NCBI RefSeq assembly: GCF_002112505.1
Contig: NZ_NEHW01000002.1
Location: forward strand, 1-64,000
Length of the DNA stretch: 64,000 nt
Direction: 5' to 3'
Source of the DNA: Pseudomonas sp. R28(2017)
GTDB lineage: Bacteria > Pseudomonadota > Gammaproteobacteria > Pseudomonadales > Pseudomonadaceae
Under the pieces are notes generated by a model. That model was not told the origin of the DNA, made no database searches, and saw only the letters and a list, made by a program, of their open reading frames with translations. Below are positions 35,435 through 46,000 of the stretch, piece by piece. The translations under genes were made by a program, and so were the position numbers. Each line of letters begins with the position of its first letter. Positions within the stretch are counted from its first letter, which is position 1.

Positions 35435-35650
35435 TCAGCCAACGGCGTGATTTTCGTTGAGTCTATGGATGCCAGCGGTGCCAGTCATTCCGTCCCAGTT
35501 ATCGCCGCGACCTTCGCGCCAGCCGTTGATCCAGGCTTGGCGAACGGAAGGAAGTGTAAAGGGGCAAAGTTCGCGGGATTTGCCGGTGACCCCGTATTGG
35601 TAGCCACGTGAATATGCTCTTTCCAACGGATCACGCTTAAGTCTTCTCAT
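35435..35650 (-). CDS. rmf: Ribosome modulation factor
   Basis: A 71-residue basic protein that dimerises 70S ribosomes into inactive 100S particles in stationary phase. The sequence LKRDPLERAYSRGYQYGVTGKSRELCPF and RQAWINGWREGRGDNWDG is diagnostic. The gene has its own terminator at 35349-35373 and a hairpin-rich upstream region, which may form a structured leader. Confidence 0.96.
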   Translation of the reverse strand: MRRLKRDPLERAYSRGYQYGVTGKSRELCPFTLPSVRQAWINGWREGRGDNWDGMTGTAGIHRLNENHAVG

Positions 35651-36212
35651 AGGGTGTTGCCCTCACTTGTTGACTGTAATGTCCCGTCGGCCTCTCCGAG
35701 GCCGGGCAGAGTCGTTCTGCCGGTTTTGCGCTCGCTGCCGGCGTGGCGAGCTGAAGGTGCCGCCTCGTTGCGAAGCGGCCTGAGACCAGTTCTATCGAAT
35801 GCACGTCACCCTGTGAATGATCGATTTGTCATAAGCACGTAACCTTTCCAAGGGTGAGGGGATAAGTAAATAAATGCGACTCAACCTTGTTTGGCGTTGA
35901 GCCCGCTATGATCAGGGTTTGCCGAACCTTGACGTCATTTCGCCAGCGTTGCGGCGGGATGACAGAAATATTTGGTAATGCGACGAAGGGTCACACGGGC
36001 CCCGACTCGACGGAAATTATTGGAACTGCCTGATGATCTAAGCTGTTTTTGCCACACGGCGAGCGGCAGATCGATCAGGTGGCCCGGCCGCCTTGCTGCG
36101 ATGATGCAGTAGGTAAGGCCACTCGGACGCTTGCTGGAAGGGCGTTCGGGCAAACATCGGCACGGCGATGCGTCGCCTTGTCACTTACATAGCCCAAGGC
36201 GCTGGAATTCTC
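35651..36212. other. Intergenic region between rmf and rlmKL
   Basis: About 560 bases with no credible coding sequence. Close to rmf are two adjacent perfect hairpins, CGGCCTC-TCC-GAGGCCG at 35688-35704 and GGCAGA-GTCGT-TCTGCC at 35705-35721, then a looser one (GCCGC/GCGGC) at 35759-35779; all would be in the rmf leader if its promoter lies beyond. A TATGAT at 35907-35912 is a possible -10 for rlmKL but no good -35 is spaced correctly. A small hairpin, GGCGA-TGCG-TCGCC, is at 36164-36177 before rlmKL. Confidence 0.6.
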
Positions 36213-38405
36213 ATGTCGGACCGTTTCGAACTCTATCTCACCTGCCCCAAAGGCCTGGAAGGCCTGCTTGCCGAAGAGGCCCGAGGCCTCGGCCTCGATG
36301 AAGTGCGTGAGCACACCTCGGCCATCCGCGGCGCCGCCGACATGGAAACCGCCTACCGCCTGTGCCTCTGGTCGCGCTTGGCCAACCGTGTGTTGCTGGT
36401 GCTCAAGCGCTTCTCGATGAAGAACGCCGACGACCTCTACGATGGCGTGCACGCCGTCGACTGGGCCGACCACCTGGCCGCTGACGGCACCCTGGCCGTG
36501 GAATTCAGTGGCCACGGTTCGGGCATCGACAACACCCATTTCGGTGCGCTCAAGGTCAAGGACGCGATCGTCGACAAGCTGCGCAACCGTGAAGGCCTGC
36601 GCCCGTCGGTGGAAAAGGTCGACCCGGATGTGCGCGTGCACCTGCGCCTGGACCGTGGCGAGGCGATCCTGTCCCTCGACCTGTCCGGGCACAGCCTGCA
36701 CCAGCGTGGCTACCGCTTGCAGCAAGGCGCTGCGCCGCTGAAGGAAAACCTCGCGGCAGCGGTGCTGATCCGCGCCGGCTGGCCGCGCATCGCCGCCGAA
36801 GGCGGTGCGTTGGCCGACCCGATGTGCGGTGTCGGTACCTTCCTGGTGGAGGCGGCCATGATCGCCGCCGACATCGCGCCCAACCTCAAGCGTGAGCGCT
36901 GGGGCTTCAGTGCCTGGCTCGGCCATGTGCCGGCCACCTGGCGCAAGGTCCACGAAGAGGGCCTGGCCCGCGCGCAAGCCGGCATGGCCAAGCCACCCCT
37001 GTGGATTCGCGGCTATGAAGCCGACCCGCGGCTGATCCAGCCGGGGCGCAACAACGTCGAGCGTGCAGGCCTGGGCGACTGGGTGAAGATCTACCAGGGT
37101 GAGGTCAGCACCTTCGAGCCGCGCCCGGACCAGAACCAGAAAGGCCTGGTCATCAGCAACCCGCCGTACGGCGAGCGCCTGGGTGACGAAGCCAGCCTGT
37201 TGTACCTCTACCAGAACTTTGGCGAACGCCTGCGCCAGGCCTGCATGGGCTGGGAAGCGGCGGTGTTCACCGGCGCGCCGGAGCTGGGCAAGCGCATGGG
37301 CATTCGCAGCCACAAGCAATATGCCTTCTGGAACGGCGCCTTGCCGTGCAAGTTGCTGCTGTTCAAGGTCCAGCCTGACCAGTTCGTCACCGGCGAGCGC
37401 CGCGAGGCCCAGGCCGAGCAGGGCGAGGCGCGCCGCCCTGCGGCGGTTGCCAGTGAGCCGGCACGCCTGTCGGAAGGCGCGCAAATGTTCGCCAACCGCC
37501 TGCAGAAGAACCTCAAGCAGTTGGGCAAGTGGGCCCGCCGTGAGCAGGTCGACTGCTACCGCCTGTACGATGCCGACATGCCTGAGTATGCCCTGGCGGT
37601 CGACCTCTACCAGGACTGGGTGCACGTGCAGGAGTACGCAGCCCCCCGCTCGATCGACCCGGACAAGGCACAGGCGCGCCTGCTCGATGCCCTGGCGGCG
37701 ATCCCCCAGGCACTGAACATCGACCCGCAACGGGTGGTACTCAAGCGCCGCGAGCGCCAGAGCGGCACCCGCCAGTACGAGCGCCAGGCCACCGAAGGGC
37801 GTTTCCAGGAGGTCAATGAAGGCGGCGTGAAGCTGCTGGTCAACCTCACCGACTACCTCGACACCGGGCTGTTCCTCGATCACCGCCCGATGCGCATGCG
37901 CATTCAGCGCGAGGCCAATGGCAAGCGCTTCCTCAACCTGTTCTGCTACACCGCCACGGCCACCGTGCACGCGGCCAAGGGCGGTGCGCGCAGCACCACC
38001 AGTGTCGACCTGTCGAAGACCTACCTGGACTGGGCGCGGCGCAACCTGTCGCTGAACGGCTTCTCCGAGCGTAACCGCCTGGAGCAGGGCGATGTCATGG
38101 CCTGGCTGGAAGGCAACCGCGACAGTTACGACCTGATCTTCATCGACCCGCCGACCTTCTCCAACTCCAAGCGCATGGAAGGGGTGTTCGACGTGCAGCG
38201 TGACCATGTGCAATTGCTCGACCTGGCCATGGCCCGCCTGGCACCCGGTGGCGTGCTGTATTTCTCCAACAACTTCCGCAAGTTCCAGCTCGATGAGCAT
38301 GTGAGCACGCGCTACGCGGTCGAAGAAATCACTGCTCAGACGCTGGACCCGGATTTCGCCCGCAACAACCGCATCCACCGCGCCTGGCGCCTGCAGTTGC
38401 GTTAA
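36213..38405 (+). CDS. rlmKL: 23S rRNA m2G2445/m7G2069 methyltransferase RlmKL
   Basis: A 730-residue fusion of two rRNA methyltransferases. The N-terminal part has a THUMP RNA-binding domain (about 40-155) and the RlmL domain with ADPMCGVGTFLVEAAMIA and the catalytic NPPYGERLG near residue 315. The C-terminal RlmK part starts near TDYLDTGLFLDHRPMR (about 550) with FLNLFCYTATATVHAAKGGA for SAM binding and FIDPPTFSNSK near 645. Start ATG 36213 (MSDRFELYLTCPKGLEGLL) has GGAA six bases upstream; an in-frame start at 36168 is less typical. Confidence 0.95.
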   Translation: MSDRFELYLTCPKGLEGLLAEEARGLGLDEVREHTSAIRGAADMETAYRLCLWSRLANRVLLVLKRFSMKNADDLYDGVHAVDWADHLAADGTLAVEFSGHGSGIDNTHFGALKVKDAIVDKLRNREGLRPSVEKVDPDVRVHLRLDRGEAILSLDLSGHSLHQRGYRLQQGAAPLKENLAAAVLIRAGWPRIAAEGGALADPMCGVGTFLVEAAMIAADIAPNLKRERWGFSAWLGHVPATWRKVHEEGLARAQAGMAKPPLWIRGYEADPRLIQPGRNNVERAGLGDWVKIYQGEVSTFEPRPDQNQKGLVISNPPYGERLGDEASLLYLYQNFGERLRQACMGWEAAVFTGAPELGKRMGIRSHKQYAFWNGALPCKLLLFKVQPDQFVTGERREAQAEQGEARRPAAVASEPARLSEGAQMFANRLQKNLKQLGKWARREQVDCYRLYDADMPEYALAVDLYQDWVHVQEYAAPRSIDPDKAQARLLDALAAIPQALNIDPQRVVLKRRERQSGTRQYERQATEGRFQEVNEGGVKLLVNLTDYLDTGLFLDHRPMRMRIQREANGKRFLNLFCYTATATVHAAKGGARSTTSVDLSKTYLDWARRNLSLNGFSERNRLEQGDVMAWLEGNRDSYDLIFIDPPTFSNSKRMEGVFDVQRDHVQLLDLAMARLAPGGVLYFSNNFRKFQLDEHVSTRYAVEEITAQTLDPDFARNNRIHRAWRLQLR

Positions 38406-38499
38406 TTCGACGAGGCACATTGCGCGCCTAATGGCCAATAGCTATAACTCAGCACAGGGCCAGAGAATTCGCAGGACGCTGACGTGATGAGATCGATCT

Positions 38500-40893
38500 A
38501 TGTCGAAGTGGGGCGTGCGTGCGAAGGTGCTGGGCCTGTGCAGCGAGGCGATGGCTGCCTGGGCGGTGGCGCTGGTGGCGTTGGTGGCCGGCGCCCTGCT
38601 GTCGGCTGCCCTGGCGCTGGCCGCCCAGGCATTCTACAAGCAGCAGTTGCGCCAGCGCTTCGAGCTGCTGGCCAGCGAGCGCCATAGCCGCATTGCCGAG
38701 CGTTTCGACGACCAGGAGCAACGCCTGGATGGCTTGCGGCGCTTCTTCAGCTATTCCAGCGAAATCACCCCGGGCGAATTCGATGGCTACGCCCGCCCCC
38801 TGCTGCAGCGGACCCAGGCCTATTCCTGGGCGCCGCGTGTCGAGGCCGGGCAGCGGCGCGAGTTCGAGCGCCAGGCCAGTGCCTGGCTGGGGCAGGACTA
38901 CCTGATCCGCGAGCTGGATGGCGCAGGTAACTGGCACCCTTCGCCACGGCGCGACCATTACTACCCGGTGCTCTACACCCAGGCCGACATGATGCAGGGG
39001 CAGCCCTACGGGCTCGATCTGCGCAGCCAGCCGGCCCGCGAGCAGACCTTGGTGCGGGCACTGCAGCCAGGCAGCATGGCGGTTTCCGAGCCGCTGGACA
39101 TGCTCAGCGTCGCGCCCGATCTCAGCCGTGGCCTGCTGATGGTCGCACCGGTGTTCTCCGATGCACGGCCGGATGGCCCGCCAGCGGGGTATGTCATGGC
39201 CTTGCTGAACATGCGTCAGCTGATCACTGAAGGCCTGCCCGTCGCCACGGATGACAACCTGGTGGTGCGCATCATCGACCCGAGCGGGCGCGACGGCCAT
39301 GAAGTGCTGTTCGATTCGCAGAACCCGGTGGCGGCGCTGGCCTTGGTCAGTACGCAGTTGCTGCACCTGGCCGACCACCATTTCCAGCTCGACATCCGCC
39401 CGAGTCAGGCCTTCCTGCAGGCCAACCAATCCGCCGCCGCCCTGGCCGTGGGGTTTCTCGGCGGGCTGCTGAGCCTGTTGCTGAGCGCGTTGCTCTACAG
39501 CCTGTTCAGCCAGCGCCAGCGTGCCTTGACCCTGGTCGAGCAGCGCACAGCGCAGCTGCGGGTCAGCGAGCAGTCGCTGCGCGATACCCACAACCAGCTG
39601 CGCAGCGTGCTGGACGCCGCAACCCAGGTGGCCATCATCGCGACCAGCCTAAAAGGCGAGATCAGCACCTTCAACGCCGGTGCCGAACGCATGCTGGGCT
39701 ATGCGGCCAATGAAGCCATCGGGCACCTGCAGCTGGAAGACCTGGTGATGCCTGAAGAGCTCAGCCAGCGCGCCCATGCCTTGAGCCTGCGCTACGGACG
39801 GCACATCGCCGGTGGCCAGGCGATGTTTGCCGAGACCATTCAGGACAGTGGTGGCGAGCCGGGTGAGTGGACCTTGGTGCGCAAGGATGGCAGCCATTTG
39901 CTGGCCAACATGTTGGTGACCGCCGTGCTCGACGAGCAGGGGCTGTGGGTCGGCTACCTGGCGATCTGCATCGATGTCACCGAGCGGCGCCGTGTGCACG
40001 AGGCGTTGGCCCTGCGTGACCGCTTGCTGGAAAAGCTCAGCGCGGAAGTGCCTGGCGGGATCTATCAATACCAGCTGGATGCCGATGGCCATTCCTGCTT
40101 CCCCTATGCCAGCCAGGGGCTGTTCGACATCTACGAGGTCGATTTGCAGCTGTTGCGCGAGGATGCCACGGTGGTGTTCGAGCGCATTCACCCCGATGAC
40201 CTGGAGCGCGTGCGCCGGTCGGTGCGTTATTCCGCCGAACACCTGTCGCCGTGGCGCGAAGAGTACCGGGTGTGCCTGCCGCGTGCCGGGTTGCGCTGGG
40301 TGCGTGGCGAAGCCACACCGGAGCCCGGCGAGGGCGGTTGCACGCTGTGGCACGGCTACCTCACCGATATCTCAGACCTCAAAGGGGTGGAGGAGGAGTT
40401 GCGTGCCCTGTCGGTGACCGATGCGCTGACCGGTATTCATAACCGCCGTTATTTCCAGGATCGGCTCAAGGTCGAACTGGACCGCGCTCAGCGTGATGGG
40501 CTGGACCTGGCGGTGATCATGCTCGACATTGACCATTTCAAGCGCATCAACGATCAGTTTGGCCATGCCGTGGGTGACCACGTATTGCGTAGCCTGTGCC
40601 AACGGATCGGTCAGCGTTTGCGCCGCACCGATGTGTTCTGTCGGTTGGGCGGCGAGGAGTTCATGGTGCTGTGCCCGGGCAGCAATGCCGAGCAGGCGCG
40701 GATGCTGGCCATGGAGCTGTGGCAAGGGGTGCGCGGTGTGCCGGTCGAGGGGGTGGGCAAGGTGACCGCGAGCTTTGGTGTGGCCGGGTGGCGGCTGGGG
40801 GAGGGGGCGGATGCCTTGCTGCTGCGTGCGGATGCCGGGGTTTACGCGGCCAAGCAGGCAGGCAGGGACAGGGTCGAGTCAGAGTTGACCTGA
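38500..40893 (+). CDS. Diguanylate cyclase with CHASE and PAS domains
   Basis: A 797-residue membrane-bound GGDEF protein. A first membrane helix (about 18-45) is followed by a periplasmic CHASE domain (FSYSSEITPGEFDGYARPLL, PVLYTQADM, AREQTLVRAL), a second helix near 310-335 (AAALAVGFLGGLLSLLLSALLYSLF), two PAS domains (about 365-500 and 515-635), and a GGDEF domain at about 640-795. The active site RLGGEEF is intact and an inhibitory I-site RxxD (RRTD) lies five residues before it, so it should make cyclic di-GMP with product feedback. The ligand sensed by the CHASE domain is unknown. No EAL domain follows. Confidence 0.92.
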   Translation: MSKWGVRAKVLGLCSEAMAAWAVALVALVAGALLSAALALAAQAFYKQQLRQRFELLASERHSRIAERFDDQEQRLDGLRRFFSYSSEITPGEFDGYARPLLQRTQAYSWAPRVEAGQRREFERQASAWLGQDYLIRELDGAGNWHPSPRRDHYYPVLYTQADMMQGQPYGLDLRSQPAREQTLVRALQPGSMAVSEPLDMLSVAPDLSRGLLMVAPVFSDARPDGPPAGYVMALLNMRQLITEGLPVATDDNLVVRIIDPSGRDGHEVLFDSQNPVAALALVSTQLLHLADHHFQLDIRPSQAFLQANQSAAALAVGFLGGLLSLLLSALLYSLFSQRQRALTLVEQRTAQLRVSEQSLRDTHNQLRSVLDAATQVAIIATSLKGEISTFNAGAERMLGYAANEAIGHLQLEDLVMPEELSQRAHALSLRYGRHIAGGQAMFAETIQDSGGEPGEWTLVRKDGSHLLANMLVTAVLDEQGLWVGYLAICIDVTERRRVHEALALRDRLLEKLSAEVPGGIYQYQLDADGHSCFPYASQGLFDIYEVDLQLLREDATVVFERIHPDDLERVRRSVRYSAEHLSPWREEYRVCLPRAGLRWVRGEATPEPGEGGCTLWHGYLTDISDLKGVEEELRALSVTDALTGIHNRRYFQDRLKVELDRAQRDGLDLAVIMLDIDHFKRINDQFGHAVGDHVLRSLCQRIGQRLRRTDVFCRLGGEEFMVLCPGSNAEQARMLAMELWQGVRGVPVEGVGKVTASFGVAGWRLGEGADALLLRADAGVYAAKQAGRDRVESELT

Positions 40894-40903
40894 GGTTTTC
40901 ATT

Positions 40904-41046
40904 GCCTGTACCGGCCTCTTCGCGGGCAAGTCGGGGCGCCGAACCGCCGCTCCCACAGGTAAACCACAGACCTCAGGCTTTGTGATGTACATGTGGGAGC
41001 GGCGGTTCGGCGCCCCGACTTGCCCGCGAAGAGGCCAGTACAGGCT
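40904..41046. repeat. Variant REP pair, long inverted repeat
   Basis: Two units in opposite orientation with arms of about 50 bases. The ends carry the usual CTGTACCGGCCTCTTCGC REP edge, but the core has GTCGGGGCGCCGAACCGCCG in place of the common AAGCCCGC segment. The arms match almost perfectly (one base differs near the outer end). It lies between the convergent cyclase and dacB genes. Confidence 0.88.
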
Positions 41047-41055
41047 AAAGGCGTA

Positions 41056-42519
41056 TCAAGGTGCAGCAGCGGTTGTGCTGTTGTTCAGCTTCGGCTGGCG
41101 ATACAGGTCGAGCAGCACCTGGTCGAGCACCTGCGAGGCACCCCAAGGCTTCGGATCGTTGAGGATCGCCGCCACCGCCCAGGTGTTGCCGTTGCTGTCG
41201 CGGCTGAAGCCGGCGATCGCCCGCACGGTGTTCAGAGTGCCGGTCTTGATGTGCCCTTCACCGGTCATGGCGGTGCGCTTGAGGCGCTTGCGCATGGTGC
41301 CGTCCATGCCTACCAGCGGCATCGAGCTGATGAACTCGGCCGAGTAGGGGCTGTTCCACGCGGCCTGCAGCAGTGCTGCCATCTCGCGGGTGCTGACCCG
41401 CTCGGCGCGCGACAGGCCGGAGCCGTTCTCCATCACCAGGTGCGGTGCGGTGATGCCTTTCTTCGCCAGCCACTGGCGCACCACGCGTTGCGCGGCACGG
41501 GCATCGTCGCCATCGGCGTCGGTGCGGAACTGTGCACCCAGGCTCAGGAACAGCTGCTGGGCCATGGTGTTGTTGCTGTACTTGTTGATGTCGCGGATCA
41601 CTTCCACCAGGTCGGGCGAGAAGGCCCGGGCCAGCAGGCGTGCACTCTTCGGCACGTTTTCAAAACGGTCGCGGCCCTGGATGCTGCCACCCAGCTCGTT
41701 CCAGATCGCCCGCACGGCGCCAGCGGCGTAGGTCGGGTGGTCAAGCAACGACAGGTAGGTCTGCGAGTTGCAGCCGTCGCCCAGCTGGCCGGTGACGGTC
41801 ACGCTGATGCCGTCGGCCTGCTGCACCGGGTTGTAGCGCACGTCGCCGCTGCACTGCTTGGAGGCCACGGCCTTGACCTGGTTGTCGATGTGGATGCTGG
41901 CGATCGGTGGTTCGACTGCAACGGTGACCTTGCCGCCATCGTTGCGGGCAACGAAGCGCAGGGCCTTGAGGTTGATCATCAGCGAGTCGGGCTTGACCAG
42001 GAACGGCTTGTTGACGTCGCCGCCGTCATCGTCGAACTGCGGCAGGTTGGGTTGCACGAAGTGGCTGCGGTCCAGCACCAGGTCGCCGGTGACGGTGCGT
42101 ACGCCATTGGCGCGCAGGTCACGCATCAGCAGCCAGAGCTTTTCCATGTTCAGCTTGGGGTCGCCGCCGCCCTTGAGGTACAGGTTGCCGTTGAGCACGC
42201 CGTTGCTCAGGGTGCCATCGGTGTAGAACTCGGTTTTCCACTGGAAGGTCGGGCCGAGCAGTTCGAGGGCGGCGTAGGTGGTGACCAGCTTCATGGTCGA
42301 GGCCGGGTTGACCGATACATCGCCATTGAACACGGTGGCCGCGCCTGGGCCGTTCAGCGGCAGCATGACCAGCGACAGTGCGCTGTCTTGCAGCTTGTTG
42401 GCCTTGAGCGCCTGCTGGACTTTCGGCGGCAGGGTGGTATTGACGGTGGCAGCCTGGCTGGGCATTGCGAGCGGCAGCAGCAGGCCGGCGAGAACGAGGG
42501 GGCGGAGCTTTTTGATCAT
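41056..42519 (-). CDS. dacB: D-alanyl-D-alanine carboxypeptidase/endopeptidase (PBP4)
   Basis: A 487-residue class C low-molecular-mass penicillin-binding protein. It has a signal peptide (MIKKLRPLVLAGLLLPLAMPSQA) and the three active-site motifs: STMK (ASTMKLVTT), SNN (YSNNTMAQQ) and KTG (HIKTGTLN). It trims peptidoglycan peptides in the periplasm and, in P. aeruginosa, its loss derepresses AmpC. The start was set at ATG 42519, which gives a proper signal peptide; the open frame runs 31 codons further upstream into the yggL promoter region. Confidence 0.93.
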   Translation of the reverse strand: MIKKLRPLVLAGLLLPLAMPSQAATVNTTLPPKVQQALKANKLQDSALSLVMLPLNGPGAATVFNGDVSVNPASTMKLVTTYAALELLGPTFQWKTEFYTDGTLSNGVLNGNLYLKGGGDPKLNMEKLWLLMRDLRANGVRTVTGDLVLDRSHFVQPNLPQFDDDGGDVNKPFLVKPDSLMINLKALRFVARNDGGKVTVAVEPPIASIHIDNQVKAVASKQCSGDVRYNPVQQADGISVTVTGQLGDGCNSQTYLSLLDHPTYAAGAVRAIWNELGGSIQGRDRFENVPKSARLLARAFSPDLVEVIRDINKYSNNTMAQQLFLSLGAQFRTDADGDDARAAQRVVRQWLAKKGITAPHLVMENGSGLSRAERVSTREMAALLQAAWNSPYSAEFISSMPLVGMDGTMRKRLKRTAMTGEGHIKTGTLNTVRAIAGFSRDSNGNTWAVAAILNDPKPWGASQVLDQVLLDLYRQPKLNNSTTAAAP

Positions 42520-42706
42520 ATGGTTTAAATACCCTGCGGACGAGGGAAAAAGACTATGGGGCTGTAAGAGATGATCACCCCAGGACGAAATATAGAGCGC
42601 ATTATGCCCCAAGCGCAGCGTTCATGGGCCACGTTCGACGGAAAAGCGCCTTTGTAGCGCGGAAACTGGTAAAGTGCCGCGCGTTATTACTCAAGAGGAT
42701 TGTTTC

Positions 42707-43051
42707 ATGGCTACCAACCGTTCCCGTCGTCTGCGCAAGAAACTGTGCGTTGATGAATTCCAGGAGCTGGGTTTCGAACTGAACCTGGGTTTCAAGGAAG
42801 ACCTGTCCGACGAAGCCATCGATGCCTTCCTCGACGCCTTCCTGGCAGAAGCCATGGATGCCAACGGCCTGGACTACGTCGGCGGCGATGATTTCGGCCT
42901 GGTCTGCCTGGCCAACCGCGGCTCGGTCAGCGAAGAGCAGCGCGCCACTGTCGAAGCCTGGCTCAAAGGCCGCAGTGAACTGACCAACATCGAAGTCAGC
43001 CCGCTGCTGGACGCCTGGTATCCGGAAAAGCCGATCAACCCGGCTTCCTGA
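42707..43051 (+). CDS. yggL: YggL family 50S ribosome-binding protein (DUF469)
   Basis: A 114-residue protein. The N-terminus NRSRRLRKKLCVDEFQELGFEL and the block GLDYVGGDDFGLVCL define the YggL family, small proteins that associate with the large ribosomal subunit. AGAGGA at 42694-42699 supports the ATG at 42707. It is divergent from dacB. Confidence 0.88.
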   Translation: MATNRSRRLRKKLCVDEFQELGFELNLGFKEDLSDEAIDAFLDAFLAEAMDANGLDYVGGDDFGLVCLANRGSVSEEQRATVEAWLKGRSELTNIEVSPLLDAWYPEKPINPAS

Positions 43052-43089
43052 TGCGTGCATGAACGGCGCCCGGCACGGGCGCCGCTCGC

Positions 43090-46000
43090 TCAAGCCCTGG
43101 CCAGTTCCCTGGCCAGCGCTTTCTCCGCCCGGCGCATATGCCGTGCCAGAGCCTGCCGCTGCAGCTTGATGCAGGCCGCAGGCTGATGTTGCTCCTCCAG
43201 GGCCGCGCAGGCCTTCATCATGCCCTTTGCCTCCAGCAGCCGTGCCGCGCTGAGGATCTTGTGCGCCTGCTCGCGGATCTCGGCTGCCTGATGGAGGGGG
43301 TCGAAGCCCATGAGCAGTGCCAGGTCTTCCTGCAGGCTTGCATGCACGGCGGTGAGAAAACGGGCACGGTTTTCAGCGTTGTTGCCGACGATGCTGGCCA
43401 GGCCCGCAAGGTTGAGCGGGGGGGTAATGACCTGCTGCCGACGGGGTGTGATCCTGGCCAGGCATTGGCTGAGCGTACGCAGGCTGATGGGCTTGAGCAG
43501 GCAATCGTCCATGCCGGCGCTGAGGCACTTCTGCCTGACTTCCGGTTGAGCGTTCGCCGTGTAGCCCAGGATGACGCAACGCGGGCGCCCGTTCTGGCGC
43601 TCTTCGCAACGAACGGCGGTGGCAACCTGGTAGCCGTTCATGTGTGGCATGTTGCAATCGAGCACCAACACGTCAAACGGCGTGTGACGCCATTTTTCCA
43701 GGCCTTCGCGGCCATCGCTGGCGCTGGCATGGGTTAACCCCAGGTAGTTGAGTTGCTGCGCCATCAGCATCAGGTTGGCAGGGTGATCGTCGATGACCAG
43801 CACCTTCAGGTCGGGAGCGGGCGCTTCTACCTCTTCCACGTCCACTGCGGGTGTCACCGGGGTATCGACGCGCTCCAGCGGCAGCATCAGGCGAACCTGT
43901 GTGCCAAAACCCGGATGGCTCCTGATGCTCAGGTTGCCCCCCATCATCTCGCACAGGCTGCGGCAGATGGCCAGGCCCAGCCCGGTACCTGCGCGGGCGC
44001 CCTGGCTATGGGGGTTGGCCTGGACGAACGGGTTGAACAGCCGCTGCAAATCATCGTCATCAATGCCGATGCCACTGTCACGCACCTCGAGCTCCAGCGT
44101 TGACAGCACGCCTGGGCCTTCGTCGCGCAAGCCGAGCGTGACGTGGATCTGCCCTTGCTCGGTAAACTTGATGGCGTTGCTGACAAGGTTGGACAGGATC
44201 TGTTTGAAGCGCAGTGGGTCGAGCAAGGCATGGCAGCGGGCAGCGGGGCTGATGTTGACCACCAGGGACAGGTTCTTCTGCCGGGCCTGGCCATCGAACA
44301 CGCGGCCTACCGACTCGACCAGTGCGGCAGGGTCGACCGCTTCCGGGCTGAGTGACAGGTGGCCGGATTCGATACGCACGATATCCAGGATGTCGCCGAT
44401 CAGGCCAAGCAGGTCCCTGGCCGAGTGGTGGGCGACTTCCAGCGAGGCGGGGTCTGCTTGCCCCTGCAGGGCGCGCCTCAGTGCCAGTTCGAGCATGCCG
44501 ATGACTGCATTCATCGGCGTGCGAATCTCGTGGCTGATGGTGGCAAGGAAGGTGCTCTTGGCGCGGTTTGCATCGTCGGCCAGGCGCTTGGCTTCGCGCA
44601 GTTCCTGCACCAGCTTGCGGCGTTCGCTGATGTCGATCCAGCCGCCGATGATCCCTTGCACTTCGCCCAGCGAATCACGGTAGGGCAGGATCCAGTGGTA
44701 GATGGTCATCTGCCTGTCCTTGAAGCGCAAAGGCCGGTCGATGATCAGCGGCACGCCCGCCGCCATCACCTGCTGGTAGTCGGCCTGGATCTGGCGAGTG
44801 TTCTCGGCGCTGGCGAACAGGCTCTCGTCCAGGCGCCTGCCAATCACTGCTTCCAGGCTGGACTGGACGGCCTCCAGGTAGCTGGCGTTGCAGCTTTGCA
44901 GGCGGCCCTCGCGGTCGCGCACATACATCGGGTGCGGGGTGCCGTTGAGCAGCGCACCCATGAACTCGAGCTGATCGTTAAGCGCGCGTTCGGCGCGTTG
45001 GCGATGCTTGATCTGCCCCCGCAGGTGGGCGTTCCAGATCAGGGCCAGCAACAGCAACACGCCAGTGCCCAGCAGCACTTGCAGGATCAGGCGGCGCAAG
45101 GCTGGCCAACTGGCATCTTCATGGGCATCGTAGCCGCGCCAGCGATTGTTTATGACCCCCAGCTCTTCCGGCGAAATACTCAGCAGGGCCTTGTCGAGGA
45201 TCGTGGCAAGCGGCATGTCCTGTTCGCTGGTGGCCATGGCGAAGACGGCCGGCTCGCTGCCCACCGTGCTGCGAATGATCAGGTCGGTGTTGCCGGCCAA
45301 GGCATGATTGGCGTCGATCAAGGGGGTGATCACGGCGTCGACGGCGCCACTTTTAAGCAGTGCCACGGAATAATAGGGGCTCTCGGTCTCGATCCAGTTG
45401 ACCTGTGGGAAGCGGGTTGTCAGCAAGTCGTCCAGCTTGCTGTAACGGGAGATGGCAACGCGCTGGCCGCTCAGGTGCTCCAGCGAACCGAACTGTTCAT
45501 CTTTAGCGCGGGTGACCAGCACATGCGGGCTTTCGAGGTAGGGCCGGCTCAGGTGCAAATTTTCAACGGCCATCCCGTCGCTGGCAAGCGCGGCAATCAT
45601 GTTCACCCGCCCGTTTTCCAGGCGGGCAAGCATGTCGGCGGTGCCATTGGCCCGTTGCACCTCGAAGCGCAGGCCGGTACGCAGCCGTATCAGGTCGAGC
45701 AGGTCAGCGGTTATCCCGCGAAAATGGCCGTTGCCATCGAAATAGGAAAGTGGCGCCGCCGTTTCGTCGATGGCGACCTGCATGATCGGGTGGCTGCGCA
45801 GCCACTGCTCTTCCTCGGGCGTCAGCTGGAGTTTTCGATCGCTCAGCAGCAGGTCGGCGCCCGCGCTCCAGCGTTTGTAGATGCTGGCCCGTACGGCGCT
45901 GGACTGGCGATCGAGGGTGGCATTGACCAGGGTGATGAGCTGCACGTCCTGAGCGCGCATGGCAAAACTGAAACCGACGTTTTCGTGCTGGCCGAAACTG

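Noticed and set aside
36075..38438. 787-codon minus-strand frame opposite rlmKL
   Set aside because: Shadow of the methyltransferase gene; composition is that of reversed codons.
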